From NCBI GenBank assembly GCA_030680355.1, contig JAUXVF010000031.1:186001-250000 (forward strand): a DNA stretch of 64,000 nucleotides, read 5' to 3'. This document shows, piece by piece, positions 16,766 through 27,899 of the stretch (its first letter is position 1; the number at the start of each line of letters is the position of its first letter). The position numbers and the translations under genes are program-made. This DNA comes from Caulobacter sp. (GTDB taxonomy: Bacteria > Pseudomonadota > Alphaproteobacteria > Caulobacterales > Caulobacteraceae). The notes under the pieces are model-generated. The model had not been told where the DNA came from and searched no databases. It was given only the letters and a program-made list of their open reading frames with translations.

Positions 16766-16808
16766 GTCGGAGACATGGACCGCAGGTACGCGTTCCCTTC
16801 GGCTACGG

Positions 16809-17060
16809 TCAGGCGGCTGCCGGCGGTCGCCGGGTCACGTCGCCTCGGCCGGCGAGCAGGCCCTCGATCGAAATGTCCTCGTCGAGGTCTTCCCAGTGGA
16901 GGCCGCCGAGCTTGCTGATCCGGTAAGCCAGACGCTGCGCCTGGGTTGCATGAAGAAGGCGGGGGAACCAGGCCAACGGGACGCCAATGGTCCGCCCATC
17001 GGTCAGCTCGACCCACATGGTGTCGTTGTCGAAACGCAGGGTTTCAGCCGAAATGCTCAT
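16809..17060 (-). CDS. DUF2442 domain protein
   Basis: ATG 17060 is preceded by GAGGGG at seven bases and gives an 83-residue protein. The core LTDGRTIGVPLAWFPRLLHA is typical of DUF2442, with a C-terminal HWEDLDEDISIEGLL motif. DUF2442 proteins are usually encoded beside a DUF4160 protein, and the pair has been suspected of being toxin-antitoxin-like; no mechanism is known to me. Here the start overlaps the end of the DUF4160 gene by 17 bp, so the pair is one unit. This gene appears intact while its partner is frameshifted. Confidence 0.85.
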   Translation of the reverse strand: MSISAETLRFDNDTMWVELTDGRTIGVPLAWFPRLLHATQAQRLAYRISKLGGLHWEDLDEDISIEGLLAGRGDVTRRPPAAA

Positions 17061-17288
17061 TCCAACGCCCCTCAATCAGCGTCCTGTTCGCGGTTACGAC
17101 CTGTTCCAGCTCTCTGAGCGTGCCCCGGGTGAAGCCCGCACTTTCTGCCAGGGCGATCTCGGGCTGGAGCCAGAACTTGGCTTCATTGCCGTCCTCTTCC
17201 ACATGGATGTGGGACGGCAGCCCCTAGGACTGCCTTCGTTCGAATAGAAGAAGAAACGAAAGCCCCTATACCTGAAAACGACCGGCAT
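17044..17288 (-). pseudogene. DUF4160 gene with a one-base frameshift
   Basis: Reading from ATG 17288 gives the DUF4160 N-terminus (FRFFFYSNEG, then SPRG). The rest of the family signature, HIHVEEDGNEAKFWLQPE, continues to a TGA at 17044-17046 but in another frame. The switch lies at the four-base G run (plus strand CCCC, 17221-17224); adding one G there restores an ~81-residue protein ending NEHFG. The uncorrected frame yields an unrelated C-terminus. Possible readings are a recent inactivating mutation, a sequencing error in a homopolymer, or -1 slippage. It overlaps the DUF2442 gene. Confidence 0.8.
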
Positions 17289-17297
17289 TTCCCGTCC

Positions 17298-19496
<2,199 letters not shown>

Positions 19497-19546
19497 GCGC
19501 GGCTGTTAGCGGATTCCGCTCGAAATGTCAGTGCGCCGGAGTCACC

Positions 19547-20164
19547 ATGAGGCCCATGAAAATCGATCGCAGAACCCTCGCGACGGCCCTGGTTGGCCTG
19601 CCTTTCCTCGGCGGCGCGGCGCGCGCCCAGTCGCCATTGCCCGGGGTGATTATCGAAACGGCGGCCGGATCGATCACCGTCGAGCTCTACCCCGACAAGG
19701 CGCCGCTCACGGCCGCCAACTTCCTGCGCTATGTCGACGAGAAGCGGTTCGACGGGGCCGCATTCTATCGCGCCGTGCGGGTCGGCCAGACGCCGCCGAT
19801 CGGCCTGCTCCAGGGCGGCGCGCACGGCGACCGGGCGCGGCTGCTGCCGCCGATCGCCCATGAGCCGACCAGCCAGACCGGCCTGCGTCACCGCGATGGC
19901 ACGCTCTCGATGGCCCGCCGCGAGCCTGGCACGGCCGACGGCGAGTTCTTCATCAGCCTTGGGGTGTCGCCCTGGTTCGACGTCAATCCGATCCAGCCGG
20001 GCGACAATCTGGGCTACGCCGCCTTCGGTCAGGTCGTTGAGGGGATGGACGTTGTCCGGATCCTTCACGGCATGCCGACTTCGGAGACCGAAGGCGAAGC
20101 TTACGGCATGAAGGGGCAGATCCTGGAGCCGCCGATTCCGATGACGGTCGTGCGCCGAGCCTAG
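19547..20164 (+). CDS. exported peptidyl-prolyl cis-trans isomerase (cyclophilin)
   Basis: ATG 19547 follows GGAG at five bases; the product is ~205 residues. The N-terminus is a signal sequence with an RRT motif and hydrophobic core ending ARA-QS. The cyclophilin core begins [18 protein letters not shown] and includes FYRAVR and GEFFISLG. It catalyses proline isomerisation, here probably in the periplasm. The gene sits between purL and purQ on the opposite strand, and its stop overlaps the purQ stop by four bases. Confidence 0.88.
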   Translation: MRPMKIDRRTLATALVGLPFLGGAARAQSPLPGVIIETAAGSITVELYPDKAPLTAANFLRYVDEKRFDGAAFYRAVRVGQTPPIGLLQGGAHGDRARLLPPIAHEPTSQTGLRHRDGTLSMARREPGTADGEFFISLGVSPWFDVNPIQPGDNLGYAAFGQVVEGMDVVRILHGMPTSETEGEAYGMKGQILEPPIPMTVVRRA

Positions 20165-20823
20165 GCGCTGGCCAGGGCGCTCTGGAACAGCAGGGCGCCG
20201 TCGGCCGAGCCGAGGTCTTCCTCGAAGGCGCGGTCGGGGTGGGGCATCATGCCCAGCACATTGCCGGCGGCGTTGACGATGCCGGCGATGTCGCGGGCCG
20301 AGCCGTTGGGGTTGTCCAGATAGCGGAAGACCACCTGACCTTCGCCCTCGATACGATCGAGCGTAGCGTCATCGGCGAAGAAATTGCCGTCGCCGTTGCC
20401 CACCGTCATCATCACCTCGCGGCGGCCCTGGTAGGCGGCGGTGAAGCGGGTCTGGGCGTTGCTGACCTCCAGCGCCACCGGCTTGCAGACGTATTTCAGC
20501 CGCTCGTTGCGCAGCAGGGCGCCGGGCAGCAGGCCCGCCTCGCAGAGGATCTGGAAGCCGTTGCAGATGCCGACCGTGGCCACGCCCCGGTCCGCCGCCG
20601 CCTTGACCGCCGCCATCACCGGCGACAGGGCGGCCATGGCCCCGCAGCGCAGGTAGTCGCCATAGGAAAAACCGCCCGGCAGCACGATCAGGTCGAGACC
20701 GCCCGGCAGGGCCGTGTCGCCGTGCCAAATCATGTCCACGGTCGCGCCGGTGGACCGCTCGACGGCGACCTTGCAGTCCCGGTCACAGTTGGAACCGGGG
20801 AAGACGATGACGGCGGCTTTCAT
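20161..20823 (-). CDS. purQ: phosphoribosylformylglycinamidine synthase, glutaminase subunit PurQ
   Basis: The 220-residue class I glutamine amidotransferase has nucleophile Cys87 in GICNGFQ, the motif [14 protein letters not shown] (49-62) and a C-terminal [11 protein letters not shown] carrying the His/Glu of the triad. It supplies ammonia to PurL in the FGAR to FGAM step. It starts one base after the purS stop, so purC-purS-purQ form one minus-strand operon. Confidence 0.97.
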   Translation of the reverse strand: MKAAVIVFPGSNCDRDCKVAVERSTGATVDMIWHGDTALPGGLDLIVLPGGFSYGDYLRCGAMAALSPVMAAVKAAADRGVATVGICNGFQILCEAGLLPGALLRNERLKYVCKPVALEVSNAQTRFTAAYQGRREVMMTVGNGDGNFFADDATLDRIEGEGQVVFRYLDNPNGSARDIAGIVNAAGNVLGMMPHPDRAFEEDLGSADGALLFQSALASA

Positions 20824-20824
20824 C

Positions 20825-21064
20825 TCAGGCGATCTCGACCCGGTAGCTTTCGATCACCGTATTGGCCAGGAGCTTGTCGCACATGGCCTTGACCTCGGCC
20901 TCGGCGGCGGCCGTGTCAGTCGCGGCCAGATCGAAGGTGATGACCCGGCCGACCCGGACGTCCTTCACATCGGCCCAGCCCAGGCCATGCAGGGCGTTCT
21001 CGACGGCTTTGCCCTGGACGTCGAGGACGCCGGGCTTGAGGAAGACGTGGACAGTGGCTTTCAT
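20825..21064 (-). CDS. purS: phosphoribosylformylglycinamidine synthase subunit PurS
   Basis: The 79-residue protein has the PurS pattern: [20 protein letters not shown] at the start and [11 protein letters not shown] in the middle. PurS dimers bridge PurQ and PurL and are needed for ammonia transfer in organisms with the small PurL. Its place between purC and purQ confirms the assignment. Confidence 0.96.
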   Translation of the reverse strand: MKATVHVFLKPGVLDVQGKAVENALHGLGWADVKDVRVGRVITFDLAATDTAAAEAEVKAMCDKLLANTVIESYRVEIA

Positions 21065-21082
21065 CAGCGAAACTCGAAAATC

Positions 21083-21841
21083 CTAGTGCAGCCCGCCGCG
21101 GATCACGGTGGGCATTTCCTTCATGATGCCGAGGCGACGGGCCACCTCGGTATAGCTTTCGATGACCTCGCCCATGTCGCGGCGGAAGCGGTCCTTGTCC
21201 ATCTTCTCATTGGTCGTCGAGTCCCACAGCCGGCAGCTGTCGGGGCTGATCTCGTCGGCCAGGATGATGCGGGCGAAGTCGCCTTCCCAGTGACGGCCGA
21301 ACTCGATCTTGAAATCGACCAGGGTGATGCCGACGGCGCTGAACATCCCCGACAGAAAGTCGTTGATGCGCAGGGTCAGGGCCATGATGTCATCGATCTC
21401 CTGGGTCGAGGCCCAGTTGAATGCGGTGATGTGTTCCTCGGCGACCAGCGGATCGCCCAGCTTGTCGTCCTTGAGGCAGAATTCGATGATCGAGCGGGGC
21501 AGGGGCGTGCCCTCTTCGAGGCCCAGGCGCGTGGACAGGCTGCCGGCGGCTATGTTGCGGCAGATCACCTCCAGCGGCACGATCTCGACTTCCTTGATCA
21601 ACTGCTCGCGCAGGTTCATCCGCTTGATGAAGTGGGTCGGGATGCCGATGCCGCCCAGCTTGATCATCACGAACTCGCTGATGCGGTTGTTGATCACGCC
21701 CTTGCCTTCAAGCACCGCCTTTTTCTGGGCGTTGAACGCCGTGGCGTCGTCCTTGAAGTACTGGATGAGGGTGCCGGGCTCGGGACCCTCGTAGAGGATC
21801 TTGGCCTTGCCTTCGTAGATTTTCTTGCGGCGGGTCGTCAT
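21083..21841 (-). CDS. purC: SAICAR synthetase PurC
   Basis: The 252-residue product of ATG 21841 begins [16 protein letters not shown], the typical PurC start; the open frame extends 49 codons upstream without homology. Other motifs are [25 protein letters not shown] and [10 protein letters not shown]. It joins CAIR and aspartate with ATP to give SAICAR. The gap to purS is 18 bp. The ~230 bp upstream is shared with the divergent zeta-inhibitor gene and must hold promoters for both. Confidence 0.97.
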   Translation of the reverse strand: MTTRRKKIYEGKAKILYEGPEPGTLIQYFKDDATAFNAQKKAVLEGKGVINNRISEFVMIKLGGIGIPTHFIKRMNLREQLIKEVEIVPLEVICRNIAAGSLSTRLGLEEGTPLPRSIIEFCLKDDKLGDPLVAEEHITAFNWASTQEIDDIMALTLRINDFLSGMFSAVGITLVDFKIEFGRHWEGDFARIILADEISPDSCRLWDSTTNEKMDKDRFRRDMGEVIESYTEVARRLGIMKEMPTVIRGGLH

Positions 21842-22074
21842 CGGGAGATCCCCATGGGGAGCGCGAAGGCAGCCTGATGGAACAAAAACCGCGCGCGGGC
21901 GGGAGAGCCTGCGCGCGGGGTAAATCGACTCAGGGCCGCTGTCGCTGAAGTCGAGCCTGAAACTACCTGAACAGGGGCCCGGGCGCAAACGTCACGAGAC
22001 TGCGATGACACTCCGGATTGCGGCGGCGCACACAAGGGGATATCAGGGCGCCCGTATAGACGACTGGAGTTCAC

Positions 22075-22392
22075 ATGAGCACGTTCGACGAACGCGAGAA
22101 GGGCTTCGAAAAGAGGTTCGCGGTCGACGCCGAGGCGGAATTCAAGGCCGCTGCCCGCCGCAACCGCCTGCTGGGTGAGTGGGCGGCTGGCCTGATGGGC
22201 CTGCAGTCGGTCGAAGAGTACGTGCGCGCGGTCGTGAAGTCCGACTTCGAACAGCCCGGCGACGACGACGTCCTGCGCAAAGTGTTCGGCGACCTCAAGG
22301 GCGCCGGCGTCACGGTCAGCGAGGGCGAGGTCCGTATGAAGATGGACGAACTCCTCGCCCAGGCCCGCGAACAGATCAAGACAGCGGGCTAG
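22075..22392 (+). CDS. F1-ATPase inhibitor zeta subunit (DUF1476)
   Basis: The 105-residue protein begins STFDEREKGFEKRFA and contains RRNRLLGEWAA, the signature of DUF1476, known in alphaproteobacteria as the zeta subunit that blocks ATP hydrolysis by the F1FO-ATP synthase. It is soluble, helical and cytoplasmic. It is the divergent neighbour of purC, and its stop overlaps the end of the convergent DNA glycosylase gene. Confidence 0.93.
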   Translation: MSTFDEREKGFEKRFAVDAEAEFKAAARRNRLLGEWAAGLMGLQSVEEYVRAVVKSDFEQPGDDDVLRKVFGDLKGAGVTVSEGEVRMKMDELLAQAREQIKTAG

Positions 22393-22928
22393 AGCCCAAG
22401 GCTGCCTTTGAGGCGGTTCCAGACGGCGGCCTTCTCTGCATAGCGCAGGCTGGCGTGAGCCCGGCTTGACGACGGCAGGGTGAACATCTCCAGCCGCCCG
22501 GTCTGATCCTTCAGCTGTTTCATGCCGAGGCCGGCGGCCTTGGCGCCGTTGAAGCCGATGGCGCTCAGCGCGGGGGGACGGTCGACCAGTCCGATCAGAT
22601 CGTTGGGCGCGACTTCGCGGATCGCGCCGTCGAGGCTGCCGGGACGCGTCGCCTCGCCGATCACGTCCCACAGGCCCACGCCATGCGCCAGCAGGGCGGC
22701 CAGCCGGTCGTCATAGGACAGGCCGACGAGGTCCTCGCCGACCACGCCACCCATCAGCCGCCAGAAATCGTTCCTCGGGTTGCCATAGTACTGGCGCGCG
22801 GCCAGCGACGGGTCGCCGGGCAGGCTGCCCAGCATCAGCAGACGGGTGCGGTCGTCGACGACCGGCGGGAAGCTACGCTTACGCGCCGGCCTGCTCCCCG
22901 AACACCCGGGCGAAGATCGTGTCGACAT
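22389..22928 (-). CDS. DNA-deoxyinosine / uracil-type DNA glycosylase
   Basis: The conserved core starts SFPPVVDDRTRLLMLGSLPGD and continues QYYGNPRNDFWRLMG. This is the MUG/uracil-DNA-glycosylase superfamily type assigned as DNA-deoxyinosine glycosylase. A C-terminal LPSSSRAHAS matches the family's active-site loop. It should excise hypoxanthine or uracil from DNA. The start is uncertain: ATG 22928 (179 residues) overlaps the end of purB by 50 bp, but no ATG lies nearer the conserved core. The overlap implies co-expression with purB. Confidence 0.8.
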   Translation of the reverse strand: MSTRSSPGCSGSRPARKRSFPPVVDDRTRLLMLGSLPGDPSLAARQYYGNPRNDFWRLMGGVVGEDLVGLSYDDRLAALLAHGVGLWDVIGEATRPGSLDGAIREVAPNDLIGLVDRPPALSAIGFNGAKAAGLGMKQLKDQTGRLEMFTLPSSSRAHASLRYAEKAAVWNRLKGSLGL

Positions 22929-24195
22929 GTTTGAAATGGTAGCCGTTGTCGAACAGCACATCGAGTTCGGCGTCGGTCATGTTGGCCGAGACGAACGGGT
23001 CGGCTTTCAGGAAGTCGATGAACCGGCCTTCGCCACGCCAGACCCTCATGGCGTTGCTCTGCACCGCCGCATAGGCGTCCTCGCGGCTGGCGTCCTTCTG
23101 GGTCAGGGCCAGCATGACCCGCTGCGAATGGACCAGACCGCCGAGGCGATCGAGATTCTTGAGCATGTTTTCCGGATAGATCACCAGCCGCTCGACCACC
23201 CCGGCCAGACGGCGCAGAGCGAAGTCGAGGTGGATGGAGGCGTCGGGGGCGATGCCGCGCTCGACCGAGGAGTGGCTGATGTCGCGCTCATGCCAGAGGG
23301 CGACGTTCTCGAGCGCCGGCACCACCGCCGACCGCACCAGCCGGGCCAGGCCGGTCAGGTTCTCGGTCAGAATCGGGTTGCGCTTGTGCGGCATGGCCGA
23401 GCTGCCCTTCTGGCCCGGATCAAAGGGCTCTTCGGCCTCGAGCACCTCGGTGCGCTGCAAGTGGCGGATCTCCACGGCCAGCCGCTCGATCGACGAAGCG
23501 ACCACGGCCAGGGCCGCGAACCAGGCGGCGTGTCGGTCGCGGGGGATGACCTGTGAGGAGATCGGCTCGACGACCAGACCCAGCTTGTCGGCGACATGGG
23601 CTTCGACCCGCGGGTCGACGTTGGCGAAGGTGCCGACCGCGCCGCTGATGGCGCAGGTGGCGATCTCGAACCGGGCCATGGCCAGCCGTTCCTTGGCCCG
23701 CTGGAACTCGGCGTAGTGGCTGGCCAGTTTCAGGCCGAAGGTGGTCGGCTCGGCATGGATGCCGTGGCTGCGGCCGACGCAGGGCGTCAGTTTGTGTTCG
23801 AAGGCCCGGCGCTTGAGCGCCGCCAGGACCAGATCACAATCTTCGAGCAGCAGATCGGTGGCGCGCGACATCTGCACGGCCAGGCAGGTGTCGAGGACAT
23901 CGCTGCTGGTCATGCCCTGGTGCAGGAAGCGGGCCTCGGGTCCGACGACTTCGGAGACATGGGTCAGAAAGGCGATGACATCGTGTTTGGTGACCCGCTC
24001 GATCTCGTCGATGCGATCGGGGTCCCAGACCGCGTCGCGGCCGCCGTCCCAGATGGCCTTGGCCGCGAGCTTGGGGATGGTGCCCAGCTCCGCCATGGCG
24101 TCGGCCGCGTGGGCCTCGATCTCAAACCAGATCCTGTATCGGGTCTCGGGAGACCAGATGGCGACAGCTTCGGGGCGTGCGTAACGGGAGATCAT
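22879..24195 (-). CDS. purB: adenylosuccinate lyase PurB
   Basis: The 438-residue product begins MISRYARPE and carries the fumarase/aspartase signature GSSAMPHKRNP, plus FLHQGMTSSD and GRSHGIHAEPTTFG. It works twice in purine synthesis, splitting SAICAR to AICAR and adenylosuccinate to AMP, both releasing fumarate. Its end overlaps the DNA glycosylase start on the same strand. The MFS gene follows upstream after ~50 bp. Confidence 0.97.
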   Translation of the reverse strand: MISRYARPEAVAIWSPETRYRIWFEIEAHAADAMAELGTIPKLAAKAIWDGGRDAVWDPDRIDEIERVTKHDVIAFLTHVSEVVGPEARFLHQGMTSSDVLDTCLAVQMSRATDLLLEDCDLVLAALKRRAFEHKLTPCVGRSHGIHAEPTTFGLKLASHYAEFQRAKERLAMARFEIATCAISGAVGTFANVDPRVEAHVADKLGLVVEPISSQVIPRDRHAAWFAALAVVASSIERLAVEIRHLQRTEVLEAEEPFDPGQKGSSAMPHKRNPILTENLTGLARLVRSAVVPALENVALWHERDISHSSVERGIAPDASIHLDFALRRLAGVVERLVIYPENMLKNLDRLGGLVHSQRVMLALTQKDASREDAYAAVQSNAMRVWRGEGRFIDFLKADPFVSANMTDAELDVLFDNGYHFKHVDTIFARVFGEQAGA

Positions 24196-24246
24196 GCGCG
24201 GCTAAGTGAAAGCCGCGCATGATCCTGTCAACCGATGAGACGGTTT

Positions 24247-25602
24247 CTAGCCGACCCAGTCCTTGCGCAGCGTCTTCCAGGCCATGAGGAAATGAGCCCC
24301 GGCCCAGAGGTAGCCGAACAGGCCGATGAAGATCGCCCAGCGCAGGCCGAACTCCCGGCCGACGGCGCAGACGGTCTCGTTAGCCCCCGCCTGGCTGCAG
24401 GCTGCCAGGGTGGTGCCGGCGCTGGCCAGATTCGTGTTGGCCAGGAAGTCGCTCAGGGCGCCGATGACCGGCGGGCCGAGCCCGTAGCCGAGGATATTGA
24501 CGATGAACAGTAGCACCGCCGTGGCCGTGGCGCGCATCCGCGGCGGGGCGATGCCCTGCACCGAGGCGTACATGCTGCCGAGGTAGAAATAGTGGGTGAC
24601 GGCGCCGACCACCAGGAAGGGCACCCCGATCCACAGGCTCGGGGACATGTAGCCGACGATATAGAAGGGCGTGGCGACGAAGAAGCCGAGCGCCGGCAAC
24701 CAGGCCAGGGCGTTGGGGTGGCGTTTGACGATCTTGTCGGCCAGCCAGCCGGCGAAGAAGGTTCCGAAGGCCGCCGCCAGACCGAGCACGACCCCGGTCA
24801 ACTGCGACGCCTGCAGGAGGCTCAGTTCATGGGTGCGGATCAGGAACGAGTTCAGATACTGACCGACGCCGTAGCCGACGAACGAGGCCACGGCCGAGCC
24901 CAGCGACACATGCCAGAAGGTCGGCTTTTTCGAGAGGGTGGCGAAAGCCTCGAGAAAGGTCGGGGTTTCGACCCCGACGACAACGCCGGTGCGAGGCGGC
25001 TCCTTGATCGTCAGCTTGGCCAGCACCGCCAGCGCCAGACCCGGAAATCCGAGCATCCAGAAGGCTTCTCTCCAGCCGAGATACTCGGCGATAAAGCCGC
25101 CGCCGATGGCCGCCAGCATCGAGCCGACCGGCACGCCCAGGGCGTAGATGGAAATCGCCGTGGCCCGTTTGTCGGCCGGGAAATAGTCACTGATCACCGA
25201 TTGAGCCGGTGGCGTGCAGCCGGCCTCGCCGATGCTCACGCCGACGCGCGCCGCCAGCAGGGTGGCGAAGGACCCGGCGAACCCGCACAAGGCCGTCGCC
25301 AGGCTCCAGAGAGCCACGCAGATGGACAGGATGGTCATCCGGTTCTTCTTCTCGGCCAACCGGGCGATCGGAATGCCCAGCAGCGTGTAGAGCACCGCGA
25401 ACGCCGGGCCGCCGAGCAGGCCCAGCTGCAGGTCGCTCAAGCCGAACTCGGTCTTGATCGGTTCCTGGATGATGGCGATCACCACCCGGTCGATGAAGTT
25501 GAAGGTGTACACCGCCAGCAGAACAGCCAGAACGTAGGCTCGGTACGGTTTGGTGCCGTATCCCGGATGGGGCGCTGCGCTCGGCGCCGTGGCGTCAGTC
25601 AT
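24247..25602 (-). CDS. MFS transporter, spinster-like
   Basis: The 451-residue protein has about 12 transmembrane helices. MFS motifs are clear: FNFIDRVVIAIIQEPIK in helix 1, GIPIARLAEKKNR (loop 2-3 motif A) and GVSIGEAGCTPPAQSVISDY in helix 4. These match the Spns-type subgroup common in Caulobacterales and sphingomonads. A proton-driven carrier of an organic anion, sugar or lipid-like solute is likely, but the substrate is unknown. It has a close paralogue immediately upstream on the same strand (25691-27064). Confidence 0.9.
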   Translation of the reverse strand: MTDATAPSAAPHPGYGTKPYRAYVLAVLLAVYTFNFIDRVVIAIIQEPIKTEFGLSDLQLGLLGGPAFAVLYTLLGIPIARLAEKKNRMTILSICVALWSLATALCGFAGSFATLLAARVGVSIGEAGCTPPAQSVISDYFPADKRATAISIYALGVPVGSMLAAIGGGFIAEYLGWREAFWMLGFPGLALAVLAKLTIKEPPRTGVVVGVETPTFLEAFATLSKKPTFWHVSLGSAVASFVGYGVGQYLNSFLIRTHELSLLQASQLTGVVLGLAAAFGTFFAGWLADKIVKRHPNALAWLPALGFFVATPFYIVGYMSPSLWIGVPFLVVGAVTHYFYLGSMYASVQGIAPPRMRATATAVLLFIVNILGYGLGPPVIGALSDFLANTNLASAGTTLAACSQAGANETVCAVGREFGLRWAIFIGLFGYLWAGAHFLMAWKTLRKDWVG

Positions 25603-25690
25603 AGATAAGGTTCCTCCCCGAGGGTCTTTTCCGACACTGTAGACGCGCGCGCGCAGGGCCCGCCAGCGTCCTTTTTGAAAAAGCGGTATG

Positions 25691-27064
25691 TCAGCTGACC
25701 ATGTCCTCGCGGATGGTTTTTCTGGCGATCCAGAACAGGGTGAAGGCGATCAGGTTGAAACTCATCGACCAGATCAGCGCCCAGCGCAGACCTTCCGCCT
25801 CGCCCATGGCCATTGGACCGGCGAACACGTCGCTGAGGATGCCGACAAACAACGGCCCCAGGCCCAGGCCGACCAGGTTGATGATGAACAGCAGCACCGC
25901 GGCGGTTGTCGCCCGCATCCGCGGCTCGACGATGCTCTGGGCCGTGGCGTAGACCGGCCCGTACCACAGTGAGCCGAGGATGGCGGGCAGGGCCAGAAGC
26001 AGGAAGGCGACGCGGGCGTCACCGACCAGGACGGCGGCGATATAGATCGGAATAACGATCAGAGAGGCGATCGCCGGCACGATCACATAGGCGCGCAGGT
26101 CCTTGGCCCCGAGCCGATCGGCGATGAAGCCGCCGAGCCAGACGCCGAACATGCCCGCGATGCCGGATATGGCGCTCAAGCCAATGCCGACCGTCCCGGC
26201 CGGCCCCAGGTTCAGTCCGGTGAACGCGTTGATCGAGGCCGCGAGGTCGGCGATCTGGTCGGCGTGGTTGCGGAAGAAGAAGGAGGCGGTGAACGGCGCG
26301 TGGCCATAGCCGATGAAGGCCTTGATGGCGGCGGCGAAGGCGATCAGCCAGAAGGTTTTCTTGGCGGCCAGGACCCGCAGCGAGTCGGCGAAGCCGATCT
26401 GGCTGGCCTTTCGCTCGGCGACGTCGGCCTGAAGCTTTCCGCGGGTCTCGATGAGGGTGAAGAAACACAGCGCGCCGATGATGACGCCCGGCGCGCCAGC
26501 GACCATGAAGGCCGCCCGCCAGCCATAGGCGTCGGCGATCATGCCGCCCATGGCCAGGCCGATCAGGCTGCCGAGCGGTGTGCCAATGGAATAGAAGGCG
26601 ATCGCCGAGGCGCGTTTCTCCCGCGGCGTATAGTCGGTGATCAGCGAATGCGCCGCCGGCGTGCAGCCGGCTTCGCCGACGCCGACGCCAATGCGCGCCA
26701 GCACCAGCTGCCAGAAGTTCTGGGCGAAGCCGCACAGCACGGTGAACCCGCTCCAGACGATGATCGAGGCGGCGATAATCCTGGGCCGGTTCGACCGCTC
26801 GGCGAGACGGGCGATGGGAAGTCCGAGCACCGTGTAGAACAGGGCGAAAGCCAGGCCGGTCATCATGCCCAACTGCCAGTCGGCCAGACCCAGGTCGCGC
26901 TTGATCGGCTCGGCCAGGATGTTGACCACCTGCCGGTCGAGGAAATTCAGCGAGTAGACGATCATCAACAGCCACAGGGCGTAGCGACGGTAGCCCGCGG
27001 GCAGCGGGGAACCGACGACCTCCGGGGATGCAACTTCCCCGGCCGGCGCGGTGGCGTCGGTCAT
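25691..27064 (-). CDS. MFS transporter, spinster-like (tandem paralogue)
   Basis: ATG 27064 is preceded by GGGAGGAG and gives 457 residues. It mirrors its downstream neighbour: LNFLDRQVVNILAEPIK in helix 1, GLPIARLAERSNR in loop 2-3, GVGVGEAGCTPAAHSLITDY in helix 4, and a shared RMRATTAAVLLFI in helix 10. The two genes clearly derive from a duplication and may differ in substrate. The 88 bp between them has a ribosome site for the second gene (GGGAGGAA) and a short alternating CG run, with no clear terminator. Confidence 0.9.
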   Translation of the reverse strand: MTDATAPAGEVASPEVVGSPLPAGYRRYALWLLMIVYSLNFLDRQVVNILAEPIKRDLGLADWQLGMMTGLAFALFYTVLGLPIARLAERSNRPRIIAASIIVWSGFTVLCGFAQNFWQLVLARIGVGVGEAGCTPAAHSLITDYTPREKRASAIAFYSIGTPLGSLIGLAMGGMIADAYGWRAAFMVAGAPGVIIGALCFFTLIETRGKLQADVAERKASQIGFADSLRVLAAKKTFWLIAFAAAIKAFIGYGHAPFTASFFFRNHADQIADLAASINAFTGLNLGPAGTVGIGLSAISGIAGMFGVWLGGFIADRLGAKDLRAYVIVPAIASLIVIPIYIAAVLVGDARVAFLLLALPAILGSLWYGPVYATAQSIVEPRMRATTAAVLLFIINLVGLGLGPLFVGILSDVFAGPMAMGEAEGLRWALIWSMSFNLIAFTLFWIARKTIREDMVS

Positions 27065-27172
27065 GAACACACTCCTCCCTGTCAAACGCTTGTTCTATTT
27101 GTTGAGGCACCTTACGTGCGGGTCAGGCTGCGGCGGCAATAACGGCTGCGTGATCGCGGCAAGGAGCTGGCT

Positions 27173-27799
27173 ATGGAACTCGTCATCGGCACCCGGAAAT
27201 GGTCGACCTGGTCCCTGCGGCCCTGGCTGGCGCTCAAACGCACCAGCGTTCCCTTCACCGAGACGCTGGTGCCACTGCGCGAGGCGGAGGTGTCGACCGC
27301 GGCCATCCTCAAACATTCGCCATCGGGGCTGGTGCCGGCGCTCAGGGACGGCGATCTGACCGTCTGGGACTCGCTGGCCATCTGCGAATACCTCGCCGAG
27401 CGCTTCCCCGAGGCAAAGCTGTGGCCGGCTGATCCGGTCGATCGTGCCCTGGCCAGGGCTGCGACGGCGGAAATGCACAGCGGCTTTGGAGCCCTGCGGA
27501 CCGAATGCCCGATGGACCTGACCCTGACCACGACGCTGGCGCTGTCCGACGCCGCCCTGGCCAACATCCGGCGGCTGGTTGAGCTCTGGACCGGCCTGCT
27601 GGCCCGTTCGGGCGGGCCCTTCCTGTTCGGCGACTGGACCATCGCCGACGCCTTTTTTACCCCGGTGGCGACGCGGCTGCGCACCTACAGCATCGATCTG
27701 GCGGCCGGCAGCGATGACGGGACAGCCCAGGCCTGGTGTGACAGGCTGCTGGCGACGCCGGAGTTTCTGGCCTGGGAACAGGCCGCCCTGGCCGAGTGA
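27173..27799 (+). CDS. glutathione S-transferase family protein
   Basis: The 208-residue product has an N-terminal thioredoxin-like domain (1-~80) with a KWSTWSLRPWLAL segment, where a serine probably activates glutathione, the cis-Pro region SGLVPAL and the glutathione-binding EYLAERFP. A helical C-terminal domain follows, with GDWTIADAFFTPVA as N-capping box. The type resembles bacterial GSTs of the YfcF/beta-like groups. Detoxification or ring-cleavage isomerisation is possible; the substrate is unknown. It is divergent from the second MFS gene. Confidence 0.88.
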   Translation: MELVIGTRKWSTWSLRPWLALKRTSVPFTETLVPLREAEVSTAAILKHSPSGLVPALRDGDLTVWDSLAICEYLAERFPEAKLWPADPVDRALARAATAEMHSGFGALRTECPMDLTLTTTLALSDAALANIRRLVELWTGLLARSGGPFLFGDWTIADAFFTPVATRLRTYSIDLAAGSDDGTAQAWCDRLLATPEFLAWEQAALAE

Positions 27800-27899
27800 T
27801 CACGGCGGGGCGCCCGCGAAGTGACTGGCGCGTGACGGCCGGCGCGTGATCCACAGACCCTCGGGCGGCGTACGACTTGCGGGGGCAAGGGAGACAACC

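Noticed and set aside
25638-25652. Alternating CG run in the gap between the two MFS genes, considered as a Z-DNA or regulatory element.
   Set aside because: It is short and expected by chance at this GC content; no further support.
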